Origin: Armigeres subalbatus
Lineage: Eukaryota > Arthropoda > Insecta > Diptera > Culicidae
NCBI RefSeq assembly: GCF_024139115.2
Contig: NC_085141.1
Coordinates: 172,310,994 to 172,374,993 of the forward strand
Direction of reading: 5' to 3'
Length of the DNA: 64,000 nt
The position numbers and the translations under genes were made by a program. The notes beneath the pieces are model-generated. The model ran no database searches and was not told where the DNA came from. It saw only the letters and a program-made list of their open reading frames with translations. Each line of letters opens with the position of its first letter. The first letter of the stretch is position 1. Shown piece after piece: positions 10,802 through 23,600 of this stretch.

Positions 10802-11795
10802 ATGGCGAAAGGAAAGTACCTGAGCAAGACCGAGCAAGCATTGGTTTGCGAACTTAACAGTCTCGGTCACAGTAACCGTGAAATTGCAAGGAGAATTCAC
10901 AGATCGGAAGCAGTGATCAGGAATATGTTGAAGAAAGGCAAGATGTACGGAATTAAAAAGAAAACCAAAGGAAATTCTAAGATAACCAATCGTGACAGGA
11001 ATCGAATCGTGCAGCTGGAAGAGACTGGCCAATATTCTGCTGCAGAAATCAAACAAGAACTGGATCTACCAATCACAAGCAAACGTGTTGCACAAATATT
11101 TCGTGGAAGTGGTCACTTGAAATACACCAAAAAGGCGAAAAAGCCAAATCTCACCCCAGCTCATATCCAAGCAAGTTTGAGTTTTGCCAGAAATAACATG
11201 TCATGGACGAAGGAATGGGATAATGTAATATTCTCCGATAAGAAAAAAACATAATTTAGGTCATTTATGGCCCTGATTGTTGCGCATATTACTGGCACGA
11301 TTTGCGGAAGGATCCTCAGGTGAAACTCAGCCGTAACTTCGGCGGCAGAACTCTGATGGTTTGGGCCGCCTTTAAGGTTCCCCCAAACACACGCGACGCG
11401 ACAGTCGCGACGCGATTCTATCGCTTGGCGACAGCGATTCTGTTGCCGTTGGTATGGAAGCGTAAATAAAACATTGCCTGCAGCGACCCAACGATAGAAT
11501 CGCGGCGACTAGTTGTCGCCGTCGCGGTGATGAAATCGCTCAGGTCTGGGGCAGCCTTTACGCGAACGAGACATCGCGCAGTCCAGATCTGAATCCTATT
11601 GAAAACATGTGGGGTATCCTGGCACGACTCGTTTACAAGGGTGGAAGGCAATTTGGTACGGTTCGTGAGCTACAAGCTGCTGTAAGAGAAGCTTGGAGTT
11701 CAATTTCGTCCAAAACACTGGGAAAACTGGTTGACTCCATGCCGAACCGGATTTTTGAAACTATTCAGAAAAATGGCAAGCAAACTAAATATTAA
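10802..11795 (+). pseudogene. Tc1/mariner transposase, frameshifted, internally deleted, interrupted by a MITE
   Basis: The ATG at 10802 starts a paired-like helix-turn-helix region (LSKTEQALVCELNSLGHSNR, then REIARRIHRSEAVI) and a second HTH around TSKRVAQIFRGSG. The catalytic core begins at FSDKKK (near 11236-11253) with the first Asp. A frameshift after it moves the frame to the GPDCCAYYWHDLRKDPQ block, which runs to MVWAAF at 11374. Family X MITE then interrupts (11375-11556). The remainder restarts at SPDLNPIENMWG, which carries the third acidic residue, and ends at 11795. The roughly 70-residue stretch with the second catalytic Asp is missing, so the protein is dead. Confidence 0.85.
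11375..11556. mobile_element. MITE family X, copy 2, inside the transposase
   Basis: It matches the copy at 3532-3698 end to end and is flanked by TTTA at 11371-11374 and 11557-11560, a 4-bp target duplication. The transposase frames on its two sides do not join and lack a middle segment, so the transposase had already been deleted when the MITE arrived. Confidence 0.8.
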
Positions 11796-12779
11796 CAAAC
11801 CCTAACTGTAATAATATCGACTGTAATTTGAATTTGAATAAAAATTGTAACCTGCCAAATTGCTTACATTAGAAATTTACCTAAATTTACAATACATAAT
11901 TAATTATTCATAAAATTCTACTTACTATTTACATAAACTATTACCTACTATTGCTCTAAAATATTAAAACTAAAAAGAACTTAAAAGTAACGGAATTGAA
12001 TTAAAATAAAACTGAACACAAAGTATCGAATATTGAAATACTGAAATTATCTTGCACATCCCTAATCCCATCCCGCATCACACCCGTAACCACCCCCCTG
12101 GCGTCCTATACTATCGCAAGGGGTTTGACAATAGCCACCATGTCCACGGACGGTAGCTCATTACCGTCCGTTGTTATTGTACGAAAATAAACATCATGTG
12201 TTTTGTTTACTATTTGTTTTGGTTAAATCTATAAATTGTTTTCTAAATAATTTGCAAGATTTACATCTTTGACCATGGGAATTATGTTATTCGATGATAA
12301 AATATAATAAATTTACGAATTGAAGGGAATTCTCAGGTGAAATCAAGCGCTATACGAAATCATTTTTCGTAACTTGTTCTCCCGCTCCGAATCAAACAAA
12401 ACATATTATTATTGTTTATACTGTGTTGAGTATCACAGTTGAAATGGTCCGGGATGCAAATCGAACAACATTCATTAGTGAAATTGAAATGAAATAAATG
12501 GTGTGCTGAAAGATGTTTTAGGATTATATTTTCATGCCCATAATTGCTGGTATTATTTTTGAACAAATTGAGAAAGTGTAGCCAACAATATTTTGGATGA
12601 AATCCAGTTGCTTATAAAGGAACAATTCGGGAGAAGTACTTTTCCAAATGTATGCTGGACATATTCATGAAGATGTTCGCTACGCTGAGAAGCATCTCTT
12701 GCCACGGGGCTGCCCGTAACGCACAGTTGACATCGACTGTCAAAGCGACAGCGCATCACCACCTCCTCGAATCGCAAAC
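11796..12779. other. No gene; one perfect hairpin at 12146-12171
   Basis: AT-rich and non-coding. At 12146-12171 ACGGACGGTA and TACCGTCCGT form a perfect 10-bp stem with a 6-nt loop. It may be the end of an unrecognised repeat. Confidence 0.45.
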
Positions 12780-13530
12780 CAACACATCGACAGAGGAGGC
12801 ATGAAAAACGACTGGCGATCGCCGAGATCGCTCTCTACCAGGTGAACCACCAAAGAAGATAGTCGTTTTTGTGCGCGTTTTTTTCACCTCGTCCGTTTTC
12901 TCTTTAACCAGGGACAATACCAGTTCCCCCGTGCAGCCAATCTGGCGTCCATTGTTCTCTGCTGAGTGTGATTAGCTGAAACAGCCTAGGCATTGGATTC
13001 CGGTAAAAATCGAGCCAGGGAAAACACGGTCATCAGCGTAGTGAAGTGAGACGTATTCGAATTACCGTTGTAAAGCGTCGGGGTTTTGCCGAACCTGGTG
13101 TGAAGAGCGGTTCCGATAATCAAGCCTCCGCTGCCGAAAAACGTGTTCTGTTCGACCGTTGACGAGGACGATAAGCGGGCGGCCATTTCAACGCCAACAA
13201 CGTAGTGAACCATCGAACTGCTGCTGCTCCCGATTCAAGAATGTCGGACCGACAGATCGCATGGGCAACGCTAATCCTCCGTTCGGATCCTGGTCGCATG
13301 ATGCCAATCCCCAGGAGAAATAAATCGACGTCAAGAATGTCGGACCGACAGATCGCATGGGCAACGCTAATCCTCCGTTCGGATCCTGGTCGCATGATGC
13401 CAATCCCCAGGAGAAATAAAGCTCCGCAGTGCTGAAAGTAAGATCAGAAGGAAGAAACTTCGCCGCCTGGCGATGTCCCGGCAGCCTCCTTCGCCGCGGC
13501 CCTGCATCCAAACCAACGGAAATGATCAAA
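12780..13530 (+). other. GC-rich, possibly exonic segment (unrecognised)
   Basis: Composition is clearly richer in GC than on either side. The segment ends in AACGGAAATGATCAAAG followed at 13533 by GTGTGTAATA, which resembles a splice donor after a short start context. It could be the 5' non-coding first exon of a host gene on the + strand. I recognise no protein domain and see no downstream exon in the next kilobase. The tandem duplication at 13236-13427 lies inside it. Confidence 0.25.
13236..13427 (+). repeat. Two-copy 96-bp tandem duplication
   Basis: Two copies of a 96-bp unit (starting CAAGAATGTCGGACCGACAG, at 13236 and 13332) are nearly identical. As 96 is 32 codons, a small + strand ORF (13205-13435) repeats MSDRQIAWATLILRSDPGRM and then MPIPRRNK. 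The high identity points to a recent duplication. Whether the ORF is translated is unknown. Confidence 0.75.
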
Positions 13531-14572
13531 GGTGTGTAATAATCCTATTATCCTCATTCCATTCAATCCAGTAATTCATGTTATAATGAGTATTGAGTCG
13601 AAAGCATTAAAATGAAATCGTAAACTTCAATCGAACACAGTAATATTTATTAGAGCTTATTCCCAACATTATTATTTTTTCAATTGGATTAGTCCACCTT
13701 GACCGTTTTGTTTAAGGGAAGTATTTCCGCTCGCCCGTAACCCCCTCCCCCCCAACTTCTCCCAAGAGCTTTAAGAAAAACGACCCTGAGGTCACTGAAG
13801 GGCAGACAAAAGTCCCCAGCAAAAAGTATCTCTAACAAATAGTCAAAGTGCGTTTAAACGATTTTTCATTCAAAAAAATCTTGGGGTTGTATACAAGACA
13901 CGACCGCTCGACGTAACCTACGTAAAACCAAATACAATAAACTGAACAAATCATTCCGCTCTATATAGAAGAGGAGGAACCATCCCACCAACACTACTAC
14001 CCAGTTTTAGCAGTCCCTCCCACTATGTGAGGGAGTAGGAACTCCACTGTCTAGCAGCTGGACCACCCCATTCATACACCCAATACCATAATTGATAATA
14101 CCCTAAAAGTAGGCAATTACCATGGATTGGAACACGCTGTATAGGGGATGCATGATGCATGAAAGAACAAAAATTTTCAATAGTTTAGCGTTGATAATCA
14201 AAAATTTAAATACTACTGGCAAATTGGTGGAGAGTTTGCGAATCGATTGATATATAAATCATTAGAATCCATTGAAAGATAAAGGACCTATTGATGTTAC
14301 AAATCTTACATGATTTCGTGACGGTCCCCAATTTGGAAATTTTCATTTGTCACCCTGTACCCGAGTCTTCCCCTTAGACGTAGTTTACGTCAAAAAATTG
14401 TTTTATTTTTTATAATAGCCGTGAATAAACATTAACCTTAAATCAATACTTATGCAAAACGTGTCCCCCAGTATGAACCACATGTAACCACATTGAATCT
14501 TTTTTTGTGTTTACTTTCCGTTAAACCACCAAATATGGCGCTGCGTTTAAACAAATTGTCCTCACTGTACAA
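13531..14572. other. No gene recognised
   Basis: AT-rich with a few C-runs (for example near 13740). I see no ORF, tRNA-like fold or clear repeat boundary. Confidence 0.5.
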
Positions 14573-14582
14573 TTTATGCCAA

Positions 14583-17116
14583 GCGGGCCCAGGCCATCTG
14601 CGGGTTGTGGCGCCTGCCTATGATGGGTTTGACAGTGGGCCTTGTTAAACCTCTTTAAAAAGCTGCATGTATCCGCAAGTAGGCTCCGCCGAAGCGACCG
14701 TGTGCCGTTCAAAGCGCACAAGCCCAAGTCCTGGTGTAAGGTGGGGCGCTAAACAGCCCTGACACGACGGACCTCCGACGAGACAGGAGGTTTGCGCAGG
14801 CCCAATAAGCCGCCTTTAAAAACAGCAATTACGAACGACATAGAAGATAATACGACTCGATACAATCGGCAACGACCTAGGCGACGCTATGCTATGCGCT
14901 ATGCTTCGCAGGTTGCGACAGGATAATCTACGATGAATTACATCCCCGCAACTTCGACGTCGTAGCGCTGCAGGAAATCTGCTGGACAGGACAGAAAGTG
15001 TGGAAAAGCGGGCATCGAGCGGCAACCTTCTACCAAAGCTGGGGCACCGAGCAACGAGCTGGGAACCGTATGAAGCCGGGGTAAGATGCGCCAACGCGTG
15101 ATTGGGTGGCAGCCAATCAACGCAAGGATGTGCAAGCTTAGGATAAAATGCCGATTCTTCAACTATAGCATCATCAACGTGCACAGCCCACACGAAGGGA
15201 GACCCGACGACGAGAAAGAAGCGTTCTATGCACAGCTGGAGCAAACATACGATGGATGCCCACTGCGGGACGTCAAAATCGTCATCGGTGACATGAACGC
15301 TCAGGTAGGAAGGGAGGAAATGTAGACCGGACCGGATAGTCTGCATATCGTATAGAACGACAACGGCCAACGATGCATACACTTTGCAGCTTCTCGCGGA
15401 ATGGTAGTCCGAAGCACTTTCTTCCCCCGCAAGAATATCAACAAGGCCACATGGAAATCACCTAATCAAGTAACGGAAAACCAAATCGACCACGTTCTAA
15501 TCGACGGTGAATTCTTCTCCGACATCACGAACGTATGCACTTACCGCAGTGCGAATATTGTCTGCGCTCGAAACTCTCGACGGTGTACAACACGCGTCGG
15601 AGTCGTCCGCCGCGGCTTAACATTGGGCGGCTTCCTTCTTTCGGAGGAAAAAGCGCCAGCAGGGAGATCGAGACCGCGAAGAGATGGAGGAACTGTACCG
15701 TGCTAATAACGCACGAAAGTTCTATGAGGAGTTGAACCGTTAACGTAAGGGCCACGTGCCTAAGCCCGATATGTGTAAGGACATAAACGGGAACCTTCTT
15801 ACAAACGAGCGTGAGGTGATCCAAAGGTGGCGGCAGCACTACGAAGAGCACCTGAATGGCGATCACATTTATGAACGCCGCCTACAAGGTACTCTCCTAA
15901 ATTTTATGCCGCCGACAAACACCAATTGCAAGAGAGTTCGTGGGACAGTACCAGGCAGGATTTATGGGTGAACGCTCTACCACAGACCAAGTGTTCGCCG
16001 TACGTCAGATATTGCAGAAATGCCGCGAATACAACGTGCCCGCACATCATCTATTTATCGACTTCAAAGCCGCATATGATACAATCGATCGGGACCAGCT
16101 ATGGCAGCTAATGCACGAAAGGGGATTTCCGGATAAACTGATACGGTTGATCAAGACGACGATGGATCGGGTGATGTGCGTAGTTCGAGAAACGCGCAGA
16201 TGGTTAGGGCAAGGTGTGTGCTATTCAACATCGCTTTGGAGGGAGTAATACGAAGGGCAGGGATTGACACGATTGGTACGATTTTCATGAAGTCCGTCGA
16301 GTTATTAGGTTTCGCCGACGACACAGATATTGTGGCACGTGATTTTGAGAAGATGGATGAAACCTACATCAGACTGAAAAGCGAGCCTAAACGGATTGGA
16401 CTAGTCAGCAACACGTCGAAGACGAAGTACATGATAGGAAGAGGCTCAAGAGAGGTCAACCTAAGCCACCCACCACGAGTTTCTATCGGTGGTGACGAAA
16501 TCGAGGTGGTTGACGAATTCGTGTACTTGGGCTCACTGGTGACCGCCGATAACGATACCAGCAGAGAAATTCGGAGACGCATCACGGCAGGAAATCGTAC
16601 GTACTTTGGACTCCGCAAAACGCTCCGATCGAATAGAGTTCGCCGCCGTACCAAACTGACTATCTACAAAACGCTTATTAGACCGGTAGTTTCTACGGAC
16701 ACGAGACCTGGACGATGCTCGTGGAGGGAGTTTTCGAAAAGAAAGTGCTGCGTACCATCTATGGTGGGGTGCAGATGGCGGACGGTACGTGGAGGAGGCG
16801 AATGAACCACGATTTGCATGAGCTGCTGGGAGAACCATCCATCGTTCACACTGCGAAAATCGAAAGCCTGCGGTGGGCCGGGCACGTAGCCAGAATGTCG
16901 GACAGTAATCCGGTGAAAATGATTCTCGACAACGATCCGACGGGAACAAGAAGGCGAGGTGCACAGCGGGCAAGGTGGATCGATCAGGTGGAGGACGATT
17001 TGCGGATCCTCCACAGACTGCGTGGTTGGCGAAGTGCAGCCATGGACCGAGCTGAATGGAGAATACTTTTATGTATTGCACAGGCCACTTCGGCCTTAGT
17101 CTGGTAATAAAAACGG
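14583..17116 (+). mobile_element. RTE-like non-LTR retrotransposon, family C, copy 1
   Basis: The 10-bp TSD TTTATGCCAA lies at 14573-14582 and 17117-17126. The copy is slightly 5'-truncated compared with the one at 36239-39742: it begins at the CCCAGGCCATCTGCG block. It ends in a short UTR with a TAATAAAAA tail. It is internally deleted and frameshifted, about 1 kb shorter than the other copy. Confidence 0.85.
14936..17107 (+). pseudogene. Endonuclease/reverse transcriptase of RTE-like family C (copy 1, inactivated)
   Basis: The endonuclease part shows ALQEICWTGQKVW, then YSIINVHSPHEGRPDDEKEA and GDMNAQVG (about 15290-15313). A stop and frameshifts follow. Near 15856-15870 about 310 bp are missing compared with copy 2, which removes the first RT blocks. 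RT resumes with GQYQAGFMGERSTTDQVF, FIDFKAAYDTIDRDQLW and an intact FADDTDIV (near 16312-16335). The C-terminal region carries YLGSLVTADNDTSREI and ARWIDQVEDD and reaches the end of the element. A further frameshift disrupts the block near 16700. Copy 1 keeps EQTYDG in the endonuclease where copy 2 has a stop. Confidence 0.8.
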
Positions 17117-17498
17117 TTTATGCCAAAAGTAAAAGAAGATATGTTGACAAATATCAGGATTCAGAATCGTGCGTGCCAGCTCCTTCTTTGTTTTAAAAAG
17201 TTTAATAGTGTGTGAAAGAAAAGTTCATTTCAACCTTAAATTTGTAAATAGTTATGTATTATCTTTGATTATAATCTTAGTTTTTATAACTTTGAAGCCT
17301 TCGTTTTAGTTTTATGTACATTTACTTTACTGACAAGCATCTCTAAACACCCTGTAGTGACGTCGCCTGCGTCTTAAATATAGCACATGATACTTGGCCC
17401 AATCGTCTGCCAAAATAATGACCCAGTGATTTATTTTCCACTCTCCAGAATATGAAATTCAAAAACGATGATTTGAAAATTACTTATTTGCGAAATAA

Positions 17499-17767
17499 AC
17501 ATATCTCGCGCATAGGATCATAGGGGCGTAAATGTATTGATCGATTTCTCTTCATCAATTTCATATTGCGTGAAAAACTCAAATGTTCCAAAAGCTACAA
17601 TCGTGATTGTTGCTACTGATGCAAGATGCAACCATCCTTTATCATCCCACACTATTCAATTTTCTTAAAACTACCGCAATTCGCTACATTCATAAGAAGA
17701 AAACATCGACGAAAAGGAATCGACTGCGATTGCATTACGCCCCTGTGATCCTAATCGCGAGATATGT
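17499..17767. mobile_element. TIR MITE with ~35-bp ends
   Basis: The ends at 17499-17534 and 17733-17767 are reverse complements with few mismatches (ACATATCTCGCG and CGCGAGATATGT at the outer ends, GGGGCGTAA further in). The 269-bp unit is non-coding. No convincing TSD was found. Confidence 0.7.
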
Positions 17768-18637
17768 AAGTAGGTTCCTAACCTATGTAAATTCTAATAC
17801 ATCGCACGTTTTTCAAAACTGACATTTCATCGAGATCTCAAGGCCACCGCTTCACACAGTTTCAATCCGATGGTAATCTAGATTCTGTATCGGTGGTGCG
17901 CGAAATTGAACAGCACCATTGAACGAGTCTACTCTAGCTCCCTCTTCCATCATCCGGACGCCGGAAAATGCAACCGTGATAATTAAAAAGATACTCAGAA
18001 CAATACCCGTGAACGGAGGTGGAAACGAACGGAAAACAATAACAGAAAATGGAAGTTTTTCCTCCAAACGGAATGATGCCACGGTGTCTTGGGTGTGAAG
18101 AAGAGATACTCCAGCTCTTCTTTTCGAGCGTCCTTTCTAGAGACAAAGCTGTTTGTTGAAGATTTGCCTCAGAATATTTTTTATGTCGAAGATGAGAATC
18201 GCATTGCACCGGTGTGAACTTGATGAAAATTGTATGCTATAATTGCACTGATTTGAATGGCATTTCTATATTGTTGAATTGAATTTCAATTTCAATTTAT
18301 CTGATCTTGAATTGAAATACTCAATAATAACCTCCATATATTGAAACTATGATATTTCATTTCAAATCCATACACCCAACCAGCCGATGTTATATTGCTT
18401 TGAATTAATGTACAAGAACCTACCGAAATCTACATAAGAAGTGATACAATGTTTGGAAATGTCATGTGTTTGTTATTGTTGATTTATTTTTCCAAAAGGT
18501 ATTTACAATTCGGATTTTTTGATGAACATTGTAGTATAAAATAATGTGTTGTTGGAATTAATGGATTATTGTAAACATTTAATCGTAATGGTTTCAAGAA
18601 AATGACGAAAACAATAAAGGCGGCGACCAGAAAGCTA
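17768..18637. other. Non-repeat stretch with a weak minus-strand ORF (17852-18082)
   Basis: A 76-codon minus-strand ORF contains a hydrophobic run (FTGIVLSIFLIITVAF) followed by charged residues. Immediately upstream on the minus strand, a CACACCCAAG acceptor-like site lies in frame. Together with an ORF block at 18813-18917 ending in an AAG/GTGTAA donor-like site, it could be a remnant host exon pair. I recognise neither peptide. Confidence 0.2.
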
Positions 18638-18792
18638 AGGGGCCGTACACTAATTACGTAAGCAATTTTTCTGGGTTTTTCAACCCCCCCCCTCCCATGT
18701 AAGATTTTTCCCATACAAATCTATTTTTATTTATATGGAGTGCTTACGTTACTCCCCCCATTAAGTGCTTACGTAATTAGTGTACGGCCCCT
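18638..18792. mobile_element. TIR MITE family G, copy 1
   Basis: Ends AGGGGCCGTACACTAATTACG and its complement lie at 18638 and 18792, flanked by TA/TAA. The interior has a C-run (CCCCCCCCC) and TAAGATTTTTCCCATACAAAT, also seen in the copy at 50573-50738. It is non-coding. Confidence 0.8.
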
Positions 18793-19089
18793 AAGCATTA
18801 CACCTTGGGTAACAGTCGTGGCAATCTTAACGGTGCCTTCTGGAGCAACGACATGGAGAAAAGCACGATCCTGACCCTGGAGTTCCCCAATCGTCTGAGT
18901 CGGTCCGGAGTCCATGTAATAACACTAGTCAACAGTGTTTTACTCCCTTCAACCATTCTTAGTGTACTTGAAAGATTTTTCTTCGCTGAATTCAGTCATG
19001 TATTCAGATTTTTTGTAACACGTCCAGTTTTTGAGAAAAACGGGTTTAAATTAACAAAACTACGTATTCTTATGGGAATTTGGTTTCTC

Positions 19090-20655
19090 TGTTCTGTAAA
19101 GCTGGTTTTCGGTTTATAACTTTGAGAGAGCGGTTTGAATTATATAGAAGAAATCGTACAAGATCTAAGTAAGTTGTTGAATCTTATTTGACACGTTCAA
19201 TTGTGGTGAAAAACGGAATTTCATTCACAAAAGTACGTATTTTCATAGAAATTTGTTTTCTCTCCTCTACAAAGCTGAATTTCGGCTCCTCACTTTTAGA
19301 ATAAAGTTTGAATTTTGTAGAATGGGCCTTGTAGAATGCATGTGGGTTGTTGGATTTCATTTGGCACGTACATTTGTTGTGAAAAACGGAATTTAATTCA
19401 CAAAAGTACGTATTTTCATAGAAATTTGGTTTCTCTCCTCTGCAAAGCTGAATTTCGGCTCCTCACTTTTAGAATAAAGTTTGAATTTTATAGAATGGGC
19501 CTTGTAGAATACATGTGGGTTGTTGGATTTCATTTGGCACGTACATTTGTTGTGAAAAACGGAACTGAATTCACAAAAGTACGTATTTTCAAAGAAATTT
19601 GTTTTCTCTCCTCTACAAAGCTGAATTTCGGCTCCTCACTTTTAGAATAAAGTTTTAATTTTGTAGAATGGGTCTTGTAGAATGCATGTGGGTTGTTGGA
19701 TTTCATTTGGCACGTTCAATTAATGTGAAATACGGAATTGAATTCACAAAAATACGTCTTTCCATAGAAATTTGTTTTCTCTCCTCTACAAAGCTGAATT
19801 TCGGCTTCTCACTTTTAGAATAAAGTTTGGTTTTTGTAGAATGGGCCTTGTAGAATGCATGTGAGTTGTTGAATTTCATTTGGTACGTACATTTGTTGTG
19901 AAAAACGGAATTTCATTCACAAAAGTACGTATTTTCATAGAAATTTGGTTTCTCTCCTCTGCAAAGCTGAAATTCAGATCCTCACTTTTAGAATAAAGTT
20001 TGAATTTAATTAAATGGGTCTTGTAGAATGCATGTGGGTTGTTGGATTTCATGGCACGCACATTTGTTGTGAAAAACGGAATTTCATTCACAAAAGTACG
20101 TCTTTTCATAGACATTTGGTTTCTTTCCTCTGCAAAGCTGAATTTCGGCTCCTCACTTTCAGAATAAAGTTTGAATTTTGTAGAATGGGCCTTGTAGAAT
20201 GCATGTGGCTTGTTGAATTTCATTTGGCACGTACATTTGTTGTGAAAAACGGAATTTCATTCACAGAAGTACGTATTTTCATAGAAATTTGCTTCCTCTC
20301 CTCTGCAAAACGGAATTTCGCCCCCCCCCCTTTAGAATAAAGTTTGAATTTTGTAGAATGGGCCTTGTAGAGTACATGTGGGTTGTTGGATTTCATTTGA
20401 CACGTTCATTTGTTGTGAAAAACCGAATTAAATTCACAAAAGTACGACTTTTCATAGAAATTTGGTTTCTCTCCTCTGCAAAGCTGAATTTCGGCTCCTC
20501 ACTTTTAGAATAAAGTTTGAATTTTGTAGAATGGGCCTTGTAGAATGCATGTGGGTTGTTGGATTTCATTTGGCACGTACATTTGTTGTGAAAAACGGAA
20601 TTTCATTCACAAAAGTACGTATTTTCATAGAAATTCGACTTCTCTGTTTTGTGAA
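19090..20655 (+). repeat. 173-bp tandem array, left arm (about 9 units)
   Basis: Units contain a conserved core of GTACGTATTTTCATAGAAATT, AAGCTGAATTTCGGCTCCTCA and GTAGAATGGGCCTTGTAG. Units in this arm are more diverged than in the right arm, with small indels (for example a C-run at about 20321-20330). The ORFs are a by-product of the repeat and encode no known domain. Confidence 0.9.
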
Positions 20656-20689
20656 GGTTTCTCAAACAATACTTTTTTCACAATAAATC

Positions 20690-23600
20690 AATGCGCCAAA
20701 TGTCATCTAACTAATCATATGCATTCTGCAAGGCCTATTCTACAAAATTCAAACTTTATTCCCAAAGTGAGGATCCGAAATTCAGCTTTGCAGAGCACAG
20801 AATCCAAATTTAATTGAAATTACGTATATTTGTGAATTAAATTCCGTTTTTCACAACAAATGTACGTGCCAAATAAAATACAACAACCCACATGCATTCT
20901 ACAAGGCCCATTCTACAAAATTCAAACTTTATTCTAAAAGTGAGGAGTCGAAATTCAGCTTTGCAGAGGAGAGAAACCAAATTTCTACGAAAAACGTACT
21001 TTTGTGAATGAAATTCCGTTTTTCACAACAAATGTACGTGCCAAATGAAATCCAACAACACACATGCATTCTACAAGGCCCATTCTACAAAATTCAAACT
21101 TTATTTTAAAAGTGAGGAGTCGAAATTCAGCTTTGCAGAGGAGAGAAACCAAATTTCTACGAAAAACGTACTTTTGTGAATGAAATTCCGTTTTTCACAA
21201 CAAATGTACGTGCCAAATGAAATCCAACAACCCACATGCATTCTACAAGGCCCATTCTACAAAATTCAAACTTTATTCTAAAAGTGAGGAGCCGAAATTC
21301 AGCTTTGTAGAGGAGAGAAACCAAATTTCTATGAAAATACGTACTTTTGTGAATGAAATTCCGTTTTTCACAACAAATGTACGTACCAAATGAAATTCAA
21401 CAACCCACATGCATTCTACAAGGCCCATTCTACAAAATTAAAACTTTATTTTAAAAGTGAGGAGTCGAAATTCAGCTTTGCAGAGGAGAGAAACCAAATT
21501 TCTATGAAAATACGTACTTTTGTGAATTAAATTCCGTTTTTCACAACAAATGTACGTGCCAAATGAAATCCAACAACCCACATGCATTCTACAAGGCCCA
21601 TTCTACAAAATTCAAACTTTATTTTAAAAGTGAGGAGCCGAAATTCAGCTTTGCAGAGGAGAGAAACCAAATTTCTATGAAAATACGTACTTTTGTGAAT
21701 GAAATTCCGTTTTTCACAACAAATGTACGTGCCAAATGAAATCCAACAACCCACATGCATTCTACAAGGCCCATTCTGCAAAATTCAAACTTTATTCTAA
21801 AAGTGAGGAGCCGAAATTCAGCTTTGCAGAGGAGAGAAACCAAATTTCTTTGAAAATACGTACTTTGTGAATGAAATTCCGTTTTCACAACAAATGTACG
21901 TACCAAATGAAATTCAACAACCCACATGCATTCTACAAAGCCCATTCTACAAAATTCAAACTTTATTTCAAAAGTGAGGGGCCGAAATTCAGCTTTGCAG
22001 AGTAGAAAAAACAAATTTCTATCAAAATACGTACTTTTGTGAATGAAATTCCGTTTTTCACAACAAATGTACGTGTCAAATGAAATCCAACAACCCACAT
22101 GCATTCTACAAAGCCCATTTCATAAAATTCAAACTTTATTTTAAAAGTGAGGGGCTGAAATTCAGCTTTGCAGGGGAGATAAACCAAATTTCTATCAAAA
22201 TACGTACTTTTGTGAATGAAATTCCGTTTTCACAACAAATGTACGTGCCAAATGAAATCCAACAACCCACATGCATTCTACAAGGCCCATTCTACAAAAT
22301 TCAAACTTTATTCTAAAAGTGAGGAGCCGAAATTCAGCTTTGCAGAGGAGAGAAACCAAATTTCTATGAAAATACGTACTTTTGTGAATGAAATTCCGTT
22401 TTTCACAACAAATGTACGTACCAAATGAAATTCAACAACCCACATGCATTCTACAAGGCCCATTCTACAAAATTAAAACTTTATTTTAAAAGTGAGGAGT
22501 CGAAATTCAGCTTTGCAGAGGAGAGAAACCAAATTTCTATGAAAATACGTACTTTTGTGAATTAAATTCCGTTTTTCACAACAAATGTACGTGCCAAATG
22601 AAATCCAACAACCCACATGTATTCTACAAGGCCCATTCTACAAAATTCAAACTTTATTTTAAAAGTGAGGAGCCGAAATTCAGCTTTGCAGAGGAGAGAA
22701 ACCAAATTTCTATGAAAATACGTACTTTTGTGAATGAAATTCCGTTTTCACAACAAATGTACGTGCCAAATGAAATCCAACAACCCACATGCATTCTACA
22801 AGGCCCATTCTACAAAATTCAAACTTTATTCTAAAAGTGAGGAGCCGAAATTCAGCTTTGCAGAGGAGAGAAACCAAATTTCTATGAAAATACGTACTTT
22901 TGTGAATGAAATTCCGTTTTTCACAACAAATGTACGTACCAAATGAAATCCAACAACCCACATGCATTCTACAAGGCCCATTCTACAAAATTCAAACTTT
23001 ATTTTAAAAGTGAGGAGCCGAAATTCAGCTTTGCAGAGGAGAGAAACCAAACTTCTATGAAAATACGTACTTTTGTGAATGAAATTCCGTTTTTCACAAC
23101 AAATGTACGTGCCAAATGAAATCCAACAAGCCACATGCATTCTACAAGGCCCATTCTACAAAATTCAAACTTTATTCTAAAAGTGAGGAGCCGAAATTCA
23201 GCTTTGCAGAGGAGAGAAACCAAATTTCTACGAAAAACGTACTTTTGTGAATGAAATTCCGTTTTTCACAACAAATGTACGTGCCAAATGAAATCCAACA
23301 ACCCACATGCATGCTACAAGGCCCATTCTACAAAATTCAAACTTTATTCTAAAAGTGAGGAGTCGAAATTCAGCTTTGCAGAGGAGAGAAACCAAATTTC
23401 TATGAAAATACGTACTTTTGTGAATGAAATTCCGTTTTTCACAACAAATGTACGTGCCAATTGAAATCCAACAACCCACATGCATTCTACAAGGCCCATT
23501 CTACAAAATTCAATCTTTATCCTAAAAGTGAGGAGTCGAAATTCAGCTTTGCAGAGGAGAGAAACCAAATTTCTATGAAAATACGTACTTTTGTGAATGA

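Larger units (their letters stand above)
10030..11795 (+). mobile_element. Tc1/mariner-type DNA transposon, defective
   Basis: A Tc1-like terminus (TACAGTGGGGAACC, then TTCGTTTAAACGCACC) starts at 10030. A related motif, TTCGTTAAAACGCAC, recurs at about 10652-10666, suggesting the direct-repeat layout of IR/DR elements. A 323-bp foldback lies between the two. The transposase remnant follows. No matching right terminus is visible after 11795, so the right end is lost or too diverged. Confidence 0.55.
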
